Shown here: positions 26,867 through 35,494 of the stretch, in pieces
How positions within the stretch are numbered: position 1 is the stretch's first letter
Layout: each line of letters starts with the position of its first letter
NCBI RefSeq assembly: GCF_036186745.1
Contig: NZ_CP108086.1
Span: forward strand, 868,001 to 932,000
DNA length: 64,000 nucleotides
Origin: Microbispora hainanensis
Lineage (GTDB): Bacteria; Actinomycetota; Actinomycetes; Streptosporangiales; Streptosporangiaceae
Direction of reading: 5' to 3'
Position numbers and translations under genes: made by a program
The notes under the pieces: generated by a model
The model's input: the letters and a program-made list of their open reading frames with translations, nothing else
Told to the model about the DNA's origin: nothing
Database searches by the model: none

Positions 26867-28210
26867 GTGAGTGACCTTCCCCACCGCGCCGTGACACGCT
26901 CGGCAAAGCTCGCGACACTCCCTCTCGGGTTCGCCGGCCGCACCGCGCTCGGACTGGGCAGGCGGCTCGGTGGCGCCTCCGCGGAGATCGTCGCCCAGGA
27001 GATCCAGAAGCGTACGGCCGACCAGGTCTTCAAGGTGCTCGGCGAGCTCAAGGGCGGGGCGATGAAGCTCGGCCAGGCACTTTCGATCTTCGAGGCGGCG
27101 CTGCCGCCCGAGATCGCCGGGCCGTACCGGGCGACGCTCACCCGGCTGCAGGACGCGGCGCCGCCGCTTCCTGCCGCCACCGTCCACCGGGTGCTGACCG
27201 AGCAGCTCGGCGACGACTGGCGGGAGAACTTCCTGGAGTTCGACGACCGGCCGAGCGCCGCGGCGTCGATCGGGCAGGTGCACCGCGCCGTGTGGCACGA
27301 CGGCCGCCCGGTGGCCGTGAAGATCCAGTATCCGGGGGCGGGCAAGGCCCTGATCTCCGACTTCAACCAGCTCGCGCGGCTCGGCAAGCTCTTCGGCGCG
27401 CTGCTGCCCGGTCTCGACATCAAGCCCGTGCTGGCCGAGCTGAAGGAGCGGGTGGCCGAGGAGCTCGACTACCTGAAGGAGGCCGAGGCCCAGCAGGCGT
27501 TCGCCGAGGAGTTCCGCGACGACCCCGACTTCCACGTGCCCGCCGTGATCGCGGCCAACGAGCAGATCCTCGTCTCCGAATGGATGACGGGCACCCCGCT
27601 CTCCCGGATCATCGCCGACGGCACTCAGGAGGAGCGCAACCACGCCGGCCTGCTGTTCGTCCGCTTCCTGTTCTGCTCCCCGGCCCGGGTCGGGATGCTG
27701 CACGCCGACCCGCACCCCGGCAACTTCTGGCTGCTGGAGGACGGGCGGCTCGGCGTGCTGGACTTCGGGGCGGTCAACCGCATGCCCGACGGCTACCCCG
27801 TCGCCTTCGGCAGGCTCACCCGCATCTTCAACCAGGGCGACATGGAGACGGTCGTGCGCGGGCTGCGCGCGGAGGGGTTCATCCGCCCGCACATCGAGGT
27901 CGACGTCGACGCCCTGCGGGCCTTCCTCGCGCCGTACGTCGAGCCGACCCGGGTCGAGGAGTTCGCCTTCAGCAGGGAGTGGCTGCGGGAGCAGGCGGCG
28001 ACCGTGGCCAACCTGCGGCCGAACAACGTGGTCCGCCAGCTCAACCTGCCCCCGTCGTACGTGCTGATCCACCGCGTGCACGCGGCCGGCGTCGGCGTGC
28101 TGTGCCAGCTCGGCGCCACCGCCCGCTTCCGCGACGAGGTGGTGCGCTGGGTGCCCGGCTTCGCCGACGAGACGGGCGAGTCCGAGGACAGCGCGCTCGC
28201 CCTGACCTGA
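26867..28210 (+). CDS. ABC1/AarF (UbiB-type) atypical kinase
   Basis: A 447-residue protein kinase-like fold with all ABC1 hallmarks: GAMKLGQALS (KxGQ) near residue 66, AAASIGQVHRA, VAVKIQYPG (ATP-binding Lys), GMLHADPHPGNFWLL (catalytic loop) and VLDFGAV (metal Asp). It is the same length as M. tuberculosis Rv3197, which also lies beside whiB7. UbiB-family kinases/ATPases support quinone and lipid metabolism; in mycobacteria this gene has been linked to intrinsic drug tolerance. Start is GTG. Confidence 0.92.
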   Translation: MSDLPHRAVTRSAKLATLPLGFAGRTALGLGRRLGGASAEIVAQEIQKRTADQVFKVLGELKGGAMKLGQALSIFEAALPPEIAGPYRATLTRLQDAAPPLPAATVHRVLTEQLGDDWRENFLEFDDRPSAAASIGQVHRAVWHDGRPVAVKIQYPGAGKALISDFNQLARLGKLFGALLPGLDIKPVLAELKERVAEELDYLKEAEAQQAFAEEFRDDPDFHVPAVIAANEQILVSEWMTGTPLSRIIADGTQEERNHAGLLFVRFLFCSPARVGMLHADPHPGNFWLLEDGRLGVLDFGAVNRMPDGYPVAFGRLTRIFNQGDMETVVRGLRAEGFIRPHIEVDVDALRAFLAPYVEPTRVEEFAFSREWLREQAATVANLRPNNVVRQLNLPPSYVLIHRVHAAGVGVLCQLGATARFRDEVVRWVPGFADETGESEDSALALT

Positions 28211-28220
28211 GCGGGCGGCG

Positions 28221-28646
28221 TCATCGGCCGCCGCGGCTCTCGCTCGTCTGCAGGTTCTGGTTGATGACGCAGCGCTTGATCCCTCTCCTGCAGTTGCCGT
28301 TGAGGGTGTTGGTGAACACGCTGACGCTCGACACCTGCTGGACGCCCGCGAACGTGACGGCGCTGTTGGCCGCGGGGGCGTTCACGTTGCGGCGGCCACC
28401 GGATATCTGCTTGGGCGGGCTGTTGATGGCGGGCGCGTTCGCGGTGTTGGTGCCCGTGGTGGCCTGAGTCGCTCCGTCGCCGTGGCCGTTGCCGTGACCG
28501 TGGCGCGCCACCCGCGCCGTCGCCGCGACCGGCGCGGCCTCGGCCTCCGGCATGACCGAACCCCACAGTCCGGCGACGAGCGCGGTGACGGCGAGCCGTC
28601 GCGCAACCGCCACGAGATCAAGCGCGCCTGACGTACGGTCGCCCAT
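28221..28646 (-). CDS. Small secreted protein of unknown function
   Basis: About 141 residues. The N-terminal signal peptide (ARRLAVTALVAGLWGSVMP) ends near AEAA. The mature part is His/Gly/Asn-rich (RHGHGNGHGDGATQ), then Asn/Ser-rich, with two cysteines near the end (GNCRRGIKRCVINQN). A GTG 15 bases upstream is another possible start. It resembles actinomycete secreted surface proteins in composition but not chaplins. It converges on the ABC1 gene, only 10 bp apart. Confidence 0.6.
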   Translation of the reverse strand: MGDRTSGALDLVAVARRLAVTALVAGLWGSVMPEAEAAPVAATARVARHGHGNGHGDGATQATTGTNTANAPAINSPPKQISGGRRNVNAPAANSAVTFAGVQQVSSVSVFTNTLNGNCRRGIKRCVINQNLQTSESRGGR

Positions 28647-28794
28647 CCGAGTCCCACCCACCGCTCATGCACCACTTCGCCCGCCGCCCGTGACCATCCG
28701 GCCTGGGGCGGCGATCCGCCTCATACCCCGTGGTCCTCGCCCGCTCCCACGGCAGACGATCTTCTGTGCGTTCGGTGATCGCATCTTTACGAGC

Positions 28795-28834
28795 GACGAA
28801 GGCCCGGGCCGTTCGCCGGGCCCGGGCCTTCGTC
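28795..28834. terminator. Strong hairpin terminator
   Basis: A perfect 16-bp stem (GACGAAGGCCCGGGCC with its complement) and an 8-base loop lie 34 bp beyond the stop of the small gene at 28869. On the plus strand nothing upstream obviously needs it, so it probably ends the whiB7-side transcript. Confidence 0.75.
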
Positions 28835-28868
28835 ATCGATTCACTTGTTCGGTCGCGTCAGGCTCGCG

Positions 28869-29051
28869 TCACATGCGCGCCAGCGCGGAGCTCAGCCGCC
28901 GGGACGCGCGCTCGGCCTGCCGGCGTGCCCTCTGCACGCTCCTGATCCGGCCGGCCAGCCGCTCCTCCGCAGCTTCGCGGTGGAGGGTTCGTATTCGCTC
29001 GTGCGCCAGTTCTTGGTGCAGATACAGGGAGGTGATCGGGGAGATGCTCAT
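28869..29051 (-). CDS. Small basic helical protein
   Basis: Sixty residues, strongly charged and helical (HQELAHERIRTLHREAAEER then RQAERASRRL), no cysteine or membrane segment. AAGGAA lies a little upstream of the ATG, it follows the whiB7 gene by 38 bp on the same strand, and a strong terminator follows it. It is probably co-transcribed with whiB7. No family recognised. Confidence 0.6.
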   Translation of the reverse strand: MSISPITSLYLHQELAHERIRTLHREAAEERLAGRIRSVQRARRQAERASRRLSSALARM

Positions 29052-29089
29052 CTGGATCGGTTCCTTCCGGAAATTGCTGTGGTTGCTGG

Positions 29090-29353
29090 TCAGGCGGCGA
29101 CAGGGGACTTACGCGGGCGCCCACGGGGACGCTTGCGGGGCACGACGACCCCCCGCAGGATGAGCTCCCCGCCCCAGACGCCCCACGGCTCCTCGCGCTC
29201 CAGCGCGCGGGCCAGGCAGGCCTTCTGGATCGGGCAGCCGCCGCAGAGCGCCTTGGCGAACTCCACGTCCTCGGGAGACTCGGCGAACCACAGGTCGGGG
29301 TCGGTACGACAGGGGATTTCGGCTTCGATCAGGTCCATGACCGGGGCCGCCAT
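29090..29353 (-). CDS. whiB7: WhiB7-type transcriptional regulator
   Basis: An 87-residue iron-sulfur regulator. Four cysteines (IPCRTD, then ALCGGCPIQKAC) bind the [4Fe-4S] cluster, the G[VI]WGG turn appears as EPWGVWGGE, and the C-terminal AT-hook RGRPRK distinguishes WhiB7 from other WhiB proteins. WhiB7 acts with the primary sigma factor at promoters with an AT-rich element beside the -35 and induces resistance to ribosome-targeting antibiotics. Start ATG 29353 is preferred because AGAGG sits eight bases upstream; GTG 29362 lies within that site. A long leader with promoter, ORF and attenuator precedes it. Neighbours match M. tuberculosis. Confidence 0.93.
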   Translation of the reverse strand: MAAPVMDLIEAEIPCRTDPDLWFAESPEDVEFAKALCGGCPIQKACLARALEREEPWGVWGGELILRGVVVPRKRPRGRPRKSPVAA

Positions 29354-29429
29354 CTGCGTCACCTCTTTGAATGGTTTGGTCTGGTTTGTCCTCGTTGGGG
29401 GTGTGGATTCGTGGCCGACAAAACAAGAA

Positions 29430-29459
29430 GGCCGCGGATCCTGGGTGGGATCCGCGGCC
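29430..29459 (-). terminator. Intrinsic terminator in the whiB7 leader (attenuator)
   Basis: A perfect 12-bp stem GGCCGCGGATCC with a 6-base loop is followed on the minus strand by TTCTTGTTTTG. It lies 77 bp before the whiB7 start and 17 bp after the leader ORF stop, so transcripts from the upstream promoter must read through it to reach whiB7. Confidence 0.85.
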
Positions 29460-29476
29460 CGGAGATGGAGACCTAG

Positions 29477-29767
29477 TCAGGGTATGACTGGTCCTCTCCA
29501 GGCATCGTGCGGACCCTGCGCACCTCCGCGAGCGGCGGTGCGGATCTGCTCATCGCCCATCGGCCGGTTCACATAGACCGGTCGCTGGACGGGGTTGCGG
29601 TGGTGGCTGGCCAGGCCGGCGAACGCGCCGAAGGCGGCCGAGCCCGCGGCTCCGGTCACCGGAGCCAGGGCAGCGGCGGCCTCGCCACGCCGCAGTTTCG
29701 GCATGACAATGGCGGCCGGGCATGCGGAGGCGAGCCACAGCGTGCGGGACGTCGTGATGTTCCTCAC
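29477..29767 (-). CDS. Leader ORF upstream of whiB7
   Basis: Start GTG 29767 follows GGAGGTGAG well; an in-frame ATG at 29782 is weaker. It encodes 96 residues with a hydrophobic alternation (TLWLASACPAAIVMPK, then AAALAPVTGAAGSAAFGAFA) and a polar, Arg/Pro-rich end. WhiB7 genes in other actinobacteria carry an upstream ORF whose slowed translation by antibiotics prevents leader termination. Position, a good ribosome-binding site and the 17-bp distance to the attenuator support that role here. Whether the peptide has its own function is unknown. Confidence 0.55.
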   Translation of the reverse strand: MRNITTSRTLWLASACPAAIVMPKLRRGEAAAALAPVTGAAGSAAFGAFAGLASHHRNPVQRPVYVNRPMGDEQIRTAARGGAQGPHDAWRGPVIP

Positions 29768-29829
29768 TGGACTCACCTCCATTTCAGTGCGATCTCACCG
29801 GACCGAAGCGTCCGGCTGACTTGTCCAAG

Positions 29830-29868
29830 ACCCTAAACCGCCGCGGCAGGGTGGGCAACCTATTTTCT
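29830..29868 (-). promoter_or_regulatory. Candidate WhiB7-dependent promoter
   Basis: Minus strand: an AT-rich AGAAAATA (29861-29868) lies directly before -35 TTGCCC (29853-29858), with 17 bases to -10 TAGGGT (29830-29835). An AT-rich block two to three bases before the -35 is the WhiB7 recognition feature, so autoregulation is likely. Confidence 0.7.
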
Positions 29869-29879
29869 ACCTGCGATTT

Positions 29880-30776
29880 TCACGACTTCGTGACATCGGA
29901 GTGCAACGCCGGCGACACCCGGATGAGGCACTCCTGGACCACGGACACGGCCAGTTCCCCGGCCGCGGTGAACATCTGCCCGCGGGCGAGCCCGCGCGCC
30001 GCTCCCGACCACGGCGACTCCTGGGCGTACAGCAGCCATTCGTCGGCCCGGAAGGGCCGGTGGAACCACATCGCGTGGTCCAGCGACGCGCCGGACACCG
30101 CCGAGGACCCCCAGGCCAGGCCGTGGGCCAGCAGCACGGTGTCGACGAGCGTGAAGTCGCTGGCGTACGCCGCGAGCACGACGTGCAGCAGCGGGTCGTC
30201 GGGCAGGTCGGCGTCATACCGGAACCAGACGTTGTTCTCCGGGGTGACCAGGGTGGGGTCGTGGGCGGCCTCCCACGTCAGCGCGTTCACATAGCGCGCG
30301 TCCACCGGGCGCGGCTTGGCCAGCAGCTCGCGCCAGCCCGGCTCGTCGCCCACGACCTTCAGCATCCGCTCCTGGAAGGTCGGCAGCGTCTCGGGGTCCG
30401 GCACCTGCGGCATGCGCACGGCCTGGTGGCTCACGCCCGGCTCCTCGATGTGGAACGACGCCGACATCGAGAAGATCGCCTTGCCGTGCTGGATCGCCGT
30501 GATGCGCCGGGTGGTGAACGACCGCCCGTCGCGGACCCGCTCGACGTTGTAGACGATCGGGACGGCCGGGTCCCCCGGCCGGATGAAGTAGGCGTGCAGC
30601 GAGTGGACCATCCGGTCGGACGGCACCGTACGGCCGGCCGCGACGAGCGCCTGCGCCGCCACCTGGCCGCCGAAGACCCGCTGGATGCGCTCCTCCGGGC
30701 TGCGTCCCCGGAAGATGTCGAGCTCGATCGGTTCGAGGTCGAGCAGGTCCAGCAGCTCCTTCAGGGCCGAGTTCAC
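29880..30776 (-). CDS. tesB: Acyl-CoA thioesterase II (TesB)
   Basis: A 298-residue double-hotdog thioesterase. Motifs: RVFGGQVAAQALVAAGRTV near residue 35, HSLHAYFIRPGDP near 60, DHAMWFHRPFRADEWLLY near 235 and the C-terminal ARGLARGQMF with the catalytic-type residues. It hydrolyses medium/long acyl-CoA to free acid and CoA. GTG 30776 is chosen because GGAGG lies five bases upstream. It sits 25 bp after uvrD2 and probably shares its transcript. The whiB7 promoter begins right after its stop. Confidence 0.93.
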   Translation of the reverse strand: MNSALKELLDLLDLEPIELDIFRGRSPEERIQRVFGGQVAAQALVAAGRTVPSDRMVHSLHAYFIRPGDPAVPIVYNVERVRDGRSFTTRRITAIQHGKAIFSMSASFHIEEPGVSHQAVRMPQVPDPETLPTFQERMLKVVGDEPGWRELLAKPRPVDARYVNALTWEAAHDPTLVTPENNVWFRYDADLPDDPLLHVVLAAYASDFTLVDTVLLAHGLAWGSSAVSGASLDHAMWFHRPFRADEWLLYAQESPWSGAARGLARGQMFTAAGELAVSVVQECLIRVSPALHSDVTKS

Positions 30777-30800
30777 GGCAGCCTCCAGCACACGCGGGTA

Positions 30801-32897
30801 TTACTCGTCGGTAACAGTACCGGCGCCGCGGCAGAGCTCCAGGACCGCGTCGCCGTACCGCTCAAGTTTGACGCGTCCGATTCCGGCGATCGCGAGCAGG
30901 TCCTGCTCGGAGGCGGGCGCCCGCTCGGCGATGGCCTGGAGGGTGACGTCCGTGAAGACGACGTACGCGGGGACCTTCTGCTCCTTCGCCTCGGCCGAGC
31001 GCCACGCCTTCAGCCGTTCGAGCAGGGCCTCGTCGTAGTCCGCGGGGCAGGTCGCGCAGCGGCCCAGCTTCTGCTCGGCCGCCGCCGAGAGCGTCTTGCC
31101 GCAGATCCGGCAGTGCAGCGGCGCCGCCGAGCGCTTCGCCCGGCCGCCGGAGCCTCCCGGCCGCTCGGCCCTGGCCACGCTCGCCGTACGCGGGGACAGC
31201 CCGTCGAGGAAGCGCGACGGCCTGCGGGAGCGGCGGCCTCCCGGCGAGCGGGCGAGCGCCCACGACATGTGCAGGTGCTCGCGGGCCCGGGTGATCCCGA
31301 CGTACAGCAGCCGCCGCTCCTCCTCGATCTGGTCCGGCGTCTCCGCGTAGACGATCGGGACCATGCCGTCGGTGAGGCCGACGAGGAAGACCGCGTCCCA
31401 CTCCAGGCCCTTGGCGGCGTGCAGGGAGGCGAGCGTCACGCCCTCGACCGGCGGCGCGTGCTGCTCCATGGCCCTGCGCTCCAGCTCGCCGACGAACCTG
31501 GGCAGGTCGGTGCCCTCGGCCGCCATGTCCTCGGCGAGGTCGGCGAGCGCCTTGAGCGACTCCCACTTCTCCCTGGCCTTGCCGCCGCCGGGCGGCTCGG
31601 CGGTCAGCCCGATGCCCGACAGGATCGCGTGCACGGCGGGCGCGAGCGGCTCGTCGGCCGACGACCGGGCCGCGCCGCGCAGCAGCACCACGGCCTGGCG
31701 CACCTCGGGGCGCTCGAAGAACCGCTCCGCCCCGCGCAGCAGGTAGGGCACCCCTGCGTCGGTGAACGCCTGCTCGTACGCCTCCGACTGGGCGTTGACC
31801 CGGAACAGCACCGCGATCTCGCGGGTGGGCACGCCGTCGGCCATCAGCTTCTTGACCGTGAGCGCGACGCCGAGCGCCTCGGCCTGCTCGTCGTCATATT
31901 CGGTGAAGACCGGCTCGGGACCGTCGGGCCGCTGGGCGACCAGTTCCAGCCGGTGGGGCGAGCGCGCCATGACGCGGTTGGCCAGCGTCACCACCTGCGG
32001 GCTCGAGCGGTAGTCGCGCACCAGCCTGATCACGGCCGCCGAGGGGTGCTCGACGGCGAAGTTGGTCAGATAGTGGGGCGTCGCGCCGGTGAACGAGTAG
32101 ATCGTCTGGTTGGGGTCGCCCACCACGCACACGTCGTCGCGCCCACCGAGCCAGGTGTCGAGCAGCAGCTTCTGCAGCGGGTTGACGTCCTGGAACTCGT
32201 CGACCACGAAATAGCGGTACTGCTGGCGGATCTGCGCGGCGACCTCGCGGTGCTCGGTCATCACGGCCGCCGTGAGCTCCAGGATCGTCTCGAAGTCGAT
32301 CAGGTTGCGCTGGCGGCGCAGGCTCTCGTACCCCTCGTACAGCCGGGCCACCTCCTCGGGCGCGATCGGCGGCGTGCGCCGGGCCTTGGCCGCGGCGGCG
32401 GGGTAGTCCTCCGGGCCGACCTGGGTGACCTTCGCCCACTCGATCTCGCTCGCCACGTCGCGCAGCTCGCCGCGGTCGGGGTTCCTGCGCAGGCGCCTGG
32501 CCGCCTCCACGAGCAGCGGCAGCTTCGACTCGACCACCTGCGGCGGGTCGCCGCCGATCACGCGCGGCCAGAAGTAGCTGAGCTGGCGCAGGGCCGCCGC
32601 GTGGAACGTGCGGGCCTGCACGCCGGCCGCACCGAGGCCGCGCAGCCGCTGCTTGAGCTCGGCCGCCGCGCGGGTCGTGAAGGTCACGGCGAGCACGCCC
32701 TGCGGCTCGACGACCCCGGTGTGCACGGCGTACGCGATGCGGTGCGTGATGGCGCGGGTCTTGCCGGTCCCCGCGCCGGCGAGCACGCACACCGGTCCGC
32801 GCACCGCCTGGGCGACCTCGCGCTGCTCGGGATCCAGACCGTCGAGGACGTCCAAGGAGGAGCTCCCAACATGCGTTGCGGACGTTGTTACTGGCAT
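30801..32897 (-). CDS. uvrD2: ATP-dependent DNA helicase UvrD2
   Basis: A 698-residue SF1A helicase, close to the 700 residues of mycobacterial UvrD2. Motifs: Walker A CVLAGAGTGKTRAITHR, YFVVDEFQDVNPLQ, GDPNQTIYSFTGATP, ASLHAAKGLEWDAVFLVGL and LLYVGITRARE. The C-terminal third has the tetracysteine CRICGKT...RCATCP and an HRDC domain (EQDLLAIAGIGRVKLERYG), the features that separate UvrD2 from UvrD1. It unwinds DNA in repair and, in mycobacteria, is essential. Tandem ATG codons at 32897-32900 follow GGAAGG; the second is used here. Confidence 0.94.
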   Translation of the reverse strand: MPVTTSATHVGSSSLDVLDGLDPEQREVAQAVRGPVCVLAGAGTGKTRAITHRIAYAVHTGVVEPQGVLAVTFTTRAAAELKQRLRGLGAAGVQARTFHAAALRQLSYFWPRVIGGDPPQVVESKLPLLVEAARRLRRNPDRGELRDVASEIEWAKVTQVGPEDYPAAAAKARRTPPIAPEEVARLYEGYESLRRQRNLIDFETILELTAAVMTEHREVAAQIRQQYRYFVVDEFQDVNPLQKLLLDTWLGGRDDVCVVGDPNQTIYSFTGATPHYLTNFAVEHPSAAVIRLVRDYRSSPQVVTLANRVMARSPHRLELVAQRPDGPEPVFTEYDDEQAEALGVALTVKKLMADGVPTREIAVLFRVNAQSEAYEQAFTDAGVPYLLRGAERFFERPEVRQAVVLLRGAARSSADEPLAPAVHAILSGIGLTAEPPGGGKAREKWESLKALADLAEDMAAEGTDLPRFVGELERRAMEQHAPPVEGVTLASLHAAKGLEWDAVFLVGLTDGMVPIVYAETPDQIEEERRLLYVGITRAREHLHMSWALARSPGGRRSRRPSRFLDGLSPRTASVARAERPGGSGGRAKRSAAPLHCRICGKTLSAAAEQKLGRCATCPADYDEALLERLKAWRSAEAKEQKVPAYVVFTDVTLQAIAERAPASEQDLLAIAGIGRVKLERYGDAVLELCRGAGTVTDE

Positions 32898-32972
32898 CAT
32901 CCTTCCAGCAGCCGGCCGAGCATGTCCCGGGGACCGGTCGGCGCACGCCGCTACATCGGGGAGGAACACACC

Positions 32973-34001
32973 GTGGCCACCGCGGTCCGAACTGCTTTAG
33001 GCGTGGGCGCCGCAGCCCTCGCCACCCTCGCCCTGGCCTCGCCGGACGCCCAGGCGGCCACCCCGGCGGGCTCCCCCGCCCATCGCCCCTCCGCTTCCCC
33101 CAACCCCTCCGCGACGCATTCCGCCGGGTCCACCACCCGGCCCACCGCCGGGCCTTCCGCCTCGCCCTCCGCGAGCCCGTCGCCCTCGCCGTCCCCGTCG
33201 GCCTCGCCCTCGTCGGCGCCCACGCCGCCGGACGTGCGGATCCGCACCTACGCGTACGGCTCGCACGCGCGCCAGACCATGGACGTGTGGTGGCACACCG
33301 CCGGGCCGCGGCGCCCGGCGGTTTTCGTCATCCACGGCGGCTGGTGGTCCGGTGGCGACAAGAAGTACATGAAATCGATCAGCCGCAGCTACTCCCAGCT
33401 CGGCTACACGGTCGTGAACCTCGACTATCGGCTGTCGGGCGACGCGGCCTGGCCGGCGCAGCGCACCGACGTGCTGACCGCCGTCAACGCCGTGCGCAGG
33501 CACGCGGCGATGTTCAACACCGACCCCGGCCGCTATGTCCTGGTCGGGTTCTCCGCGGGCGGCCATCTGGCCGCCGCCGTCGGCGCGTACGGCGACGGCC
33601 GGCCGGGCCTGCGCGGCGTCGTCGGGATCTCCCCGCCCGTCTCGCCGCTGTCGGCGTTCGCGGACGGCAGCGCGTTCGGCACCAAGGAGCAGCAGAAGCT
33701 GCGCAAGGCGGCGATCAAGCTGGCCGGCGGCTGCACGCCCGCCAAGTGCCCGAGCGTGTGGTCGAGCATGGAGGTGCCGTTCCACGCCTCGCCCGGCGAC
33801 CCGCCGATGCTCGCCTTCCACTCCGCCGAGGAGTTCGTCCCGCCCTACCAGAGCGAGATGCTCAAGGAGGCGCTGGCCAGTGTGGGTGTGCGGATGACCG
33901 TCAAGACCATGGCCGGCACCCAGCACAGCTCCCCGCTCTACCGGGAGCCGGGGGTCGCCGAGACCGTCCAGAACTGGATCGTCGCCCGGCTGGGGCACTA
34001 G
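32973..34001 (+). CDS. Secreted alpha/beta hydrolase (esterase, BD-FAE-like)
   Basis: A 342-residue exported protein. The signal peptide ends near AQAA (about residue 30), followed by a Ser/Pro-rich linker (residues 31-85), then a hydrolase domain. HGG oxyanion motif VFVIHGGWWSGGDKKY and nucleophile GFSAGGHLAAA are present, Asp is in the region AFHSAEEFVPP and the His in TQHSSPL. GTG 32973 is chosen since GGAGG lies eight bases upstream; longer frames are antisense to uvrD2. It probably cleaves ester or feruloyl-type bonds in the medium; the substrate is unknown. Confidence 0.88.
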   Translation: MATAVRTALGVGAAALATLALASPDAQAATPAGSPAHRPSASPNPSATHSAGSTTRPTAGPSASPSASPSPSPSPSASPSSAPTPPDVRIRTYAYGSHARQTMDVWWHTAGPRRPAVFVIHGGWWSGGDKKYMKSISRSYSQLGYTVVNLDYRLSGDAAWPAQRTDVLTAVNAVRRHAAMFNTDPGRYVLVGFSAGGHLAAAVGAYGDGRPGLRGVVGISPPVSPLSAFADGSAFGTKEQQKLRKAAIKLAGGCTPAKCPSVWSSMEVPFHASPGDPPMLAFHSAEEFVPPYQSEMLKEALASVGVRMTVKTMAGTQHSSPLYREPGVAETVQNWIVARLGH

Positions 34002-34094
34002 CCCCGTTATCCGCGCATGGGGGTGGTTGAGGTCTGGCGCGGCTGGTTGATCACCGCCGGTCGGCACGACCTCGCCCTCCCCACGTACCGCGCG

Positions 34095-34122
34095 GAGGAC
34101 CCGCCCTGAGTGGCGGGTCCTC
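34095..34122. terminator. Bidirectional hairpin between convergent genes
   Basis: GAGGACCCGCC and GGCGGGTCCTC form an 11-bp stem with loop CTGAGT between the hydrolase stop and the end of the sigma factor gene. Confidence 0.75.
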
Positions 34123-34158
34123 GCGAGCGGCCGCAGAGCCCCCTGGATGCTCGTCCTG

Positions 34159-35004
34159 TCAGATGTGGATGAGCTTGTCGGGGTTGAGGACGCCGTAGAT
34201 GGCGTGGATGCGTCCGTCGCGGACGTCGAAGGCGACGAGCTGCCGCTGCCCGCCGATCACGGTCCAGACGGCCGGTTCGCCGTTGGCCTGGGTCAGGCGG
34301 GCCTCCTCGATCGGGTACCGGGACATCAGGCCGGCCACGAACGCCACGACGTTGTCCCGTCCGAGGACCGGGCGCAGGGCGGCACGGACCTTGCCCCCGC
34401 CGTCGTTGTAGGCGACCGCGTCCTTGGCCAGCAGCTCGGCCAGGGCGGCCAGGTCGCCGTCCTGCGCCGCGGCCAGGAACCGCGTGAGCAGTTCGGCGTG
34501 CTCGGACCGCGCGGGGGCGGCGAACCGCCCGGAATCCCGGCTCAGATACCGCACCGCCCGGTGGTGCCACTGCCGGCAGGTCGGCACGGAGGCGTCGAGA
34601 ATCTCGGCGATCCGGTCATAGGGCACGTCGAATGCCTCGCGCAGCACGAAGACCGCCCGTTCCGGCGGTGACAGCCGCTCCATCATGTGGAGCGTCGCGT
34701 ACGAGAGGGTGTCGCGCAGCTCGGCGGTCTCCAGCGGGCCGAACGCCCGGCCGTCGACCGGCTCGGGCAGCCACGGCCCGATGTATGCCTCGCGCGCCAC
34801 TCGCGCCGAGCGCAACTGGTCGAGCGCCAGACGGGTCACCACCGTCACCAGGAACGAGCGCGGCTCACGGACCTGCGACCGATCGGTGTTCGTCCAGCGC
34901 AGGTAGGTCTCCTGCACCACGTCCTCGGCGTCCCACATGCTGCCCAGCAACCGGTACCCCAGGCCGAGGAGGAGCTGCCGGTGCTCCTCAAAGGTCTCGT
35001 CCAC
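34159..35004 (-). CDS. ECF41-group RNA polymerase sigma factor (SigJ-like)
   Basis: A 281-residue sigma factor. Region 2 LLGSMWDAEDVVQETYLRW is near residue 19, and region 4 LSPPERAVFVLREAFDVPYD with a recognition helix is near 115. A C-terminal SnoaL-like domain replaces a separate anti-sigma factor. The ECF41 landmarks DGGGKV and NPDKL are both present. In this group the fused domain controls activity and the targets are usually a neighbouring oxidoreductase, epimerase or carboxymuconolactone decarboxylase gene. The epimerase two genes upstream has a matching promoter. GTG start after GGGAG. Confidence 0.93.
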   Translation of the reverse strand: MDETFEEHRQLLLGLGYRLLGSMWDAEDVVQETYLRWTNTDRSQVREPRSFLVTVVTRLALDQLRSARVAREAYIGPWLPEPVDGRAFGPLETAELRDTLSYATLHMMERLSPPERAVFVLREAFDVPYDRIAEILDASVPTCRQWHHRAVRYLSRDSGRFAAPARSEHAELLTRFLAAAQDGDLAALAELLAKDAVAYNDGGGKVRAALRPVLGRDNVVAFVAGLMSRYPIEEARLTQANGEPAVWTVIGGQRQLVAFDVRDGRIHAIYGVLNPDKLIHI

Positions 35005-35046
35005 TGTGCGCTCCCTGCCCGCCGGCGGCGGCCCGCCGATCGACGT

Positions 35047-35447
35047 TCACTTCGCCGTGTCCCTTCCGGCGGCGAACCGGCCGGCGACCCAGTCGAGGAT
35101 GTCCGGCATGGCGCCGTCGTCGATGCCGACGGTCTGTCCGGGGTAGGTATCGTGCTCCAGGCCGGGGTAGGTGCGGTAGTCCACCGCGCACCCGGTTCGG
35201 CGAAGCGCCCGGGCGACCTCGTCCGTCATCCACGCGGGGATGACGGTGTCAGCCTGGCCCTGCAGCAGGGCAGCGGGTTCGGCGGGTCGTAGAAGGCGGT
35301 GCGGGGCAGGGCGTCGGCGCGCTGCTGCGCCCAGGCGGCCTCGCACCAGTCGTCGCAGATCACATCGGCCCGTACGGGGGCCGTGGCCGGGGTCAACGAC
35401 GCACCGGCGGTCACGACGACGAGCATCGCTTTCAGCAGAGCCTTCAT
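35047..35447 (-). pseudogene. Secreted lipase/esterase with a large internal deletion
   Basis: The first part (from ATG 35447) has a signal peptide and the segment WAQQRADALPRTAFYDPPNP, as in actinobacterial secretory lipases. The last part is read in another frame from about 35275 to 35047: LLQGQADTVIPAWMTDEVAR and YPGLEHDTYPG, the Asp and His regions of the same fold. Roughly the central 250-300 residues, including the nucleophile Ser, are missing, and the frames are out of step. No active enzyme can be made. It lies between the ECF41 sigma factor and its presumed target. Confidence 0.75.
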
Positions 35448-35494
35448 CAGATCTGTCCTCAGAATCGATGGCTACGCGAGAACCGGTTCGCGGC

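Noticed and set aside
29901-34001. Very long plus-strand frame of 1366 codons
   Set aside because: Most of it is antisense to tesB and uvrD2 and is a high-GC shadow; only the part from 32973 encodes the secreted hydrolase.
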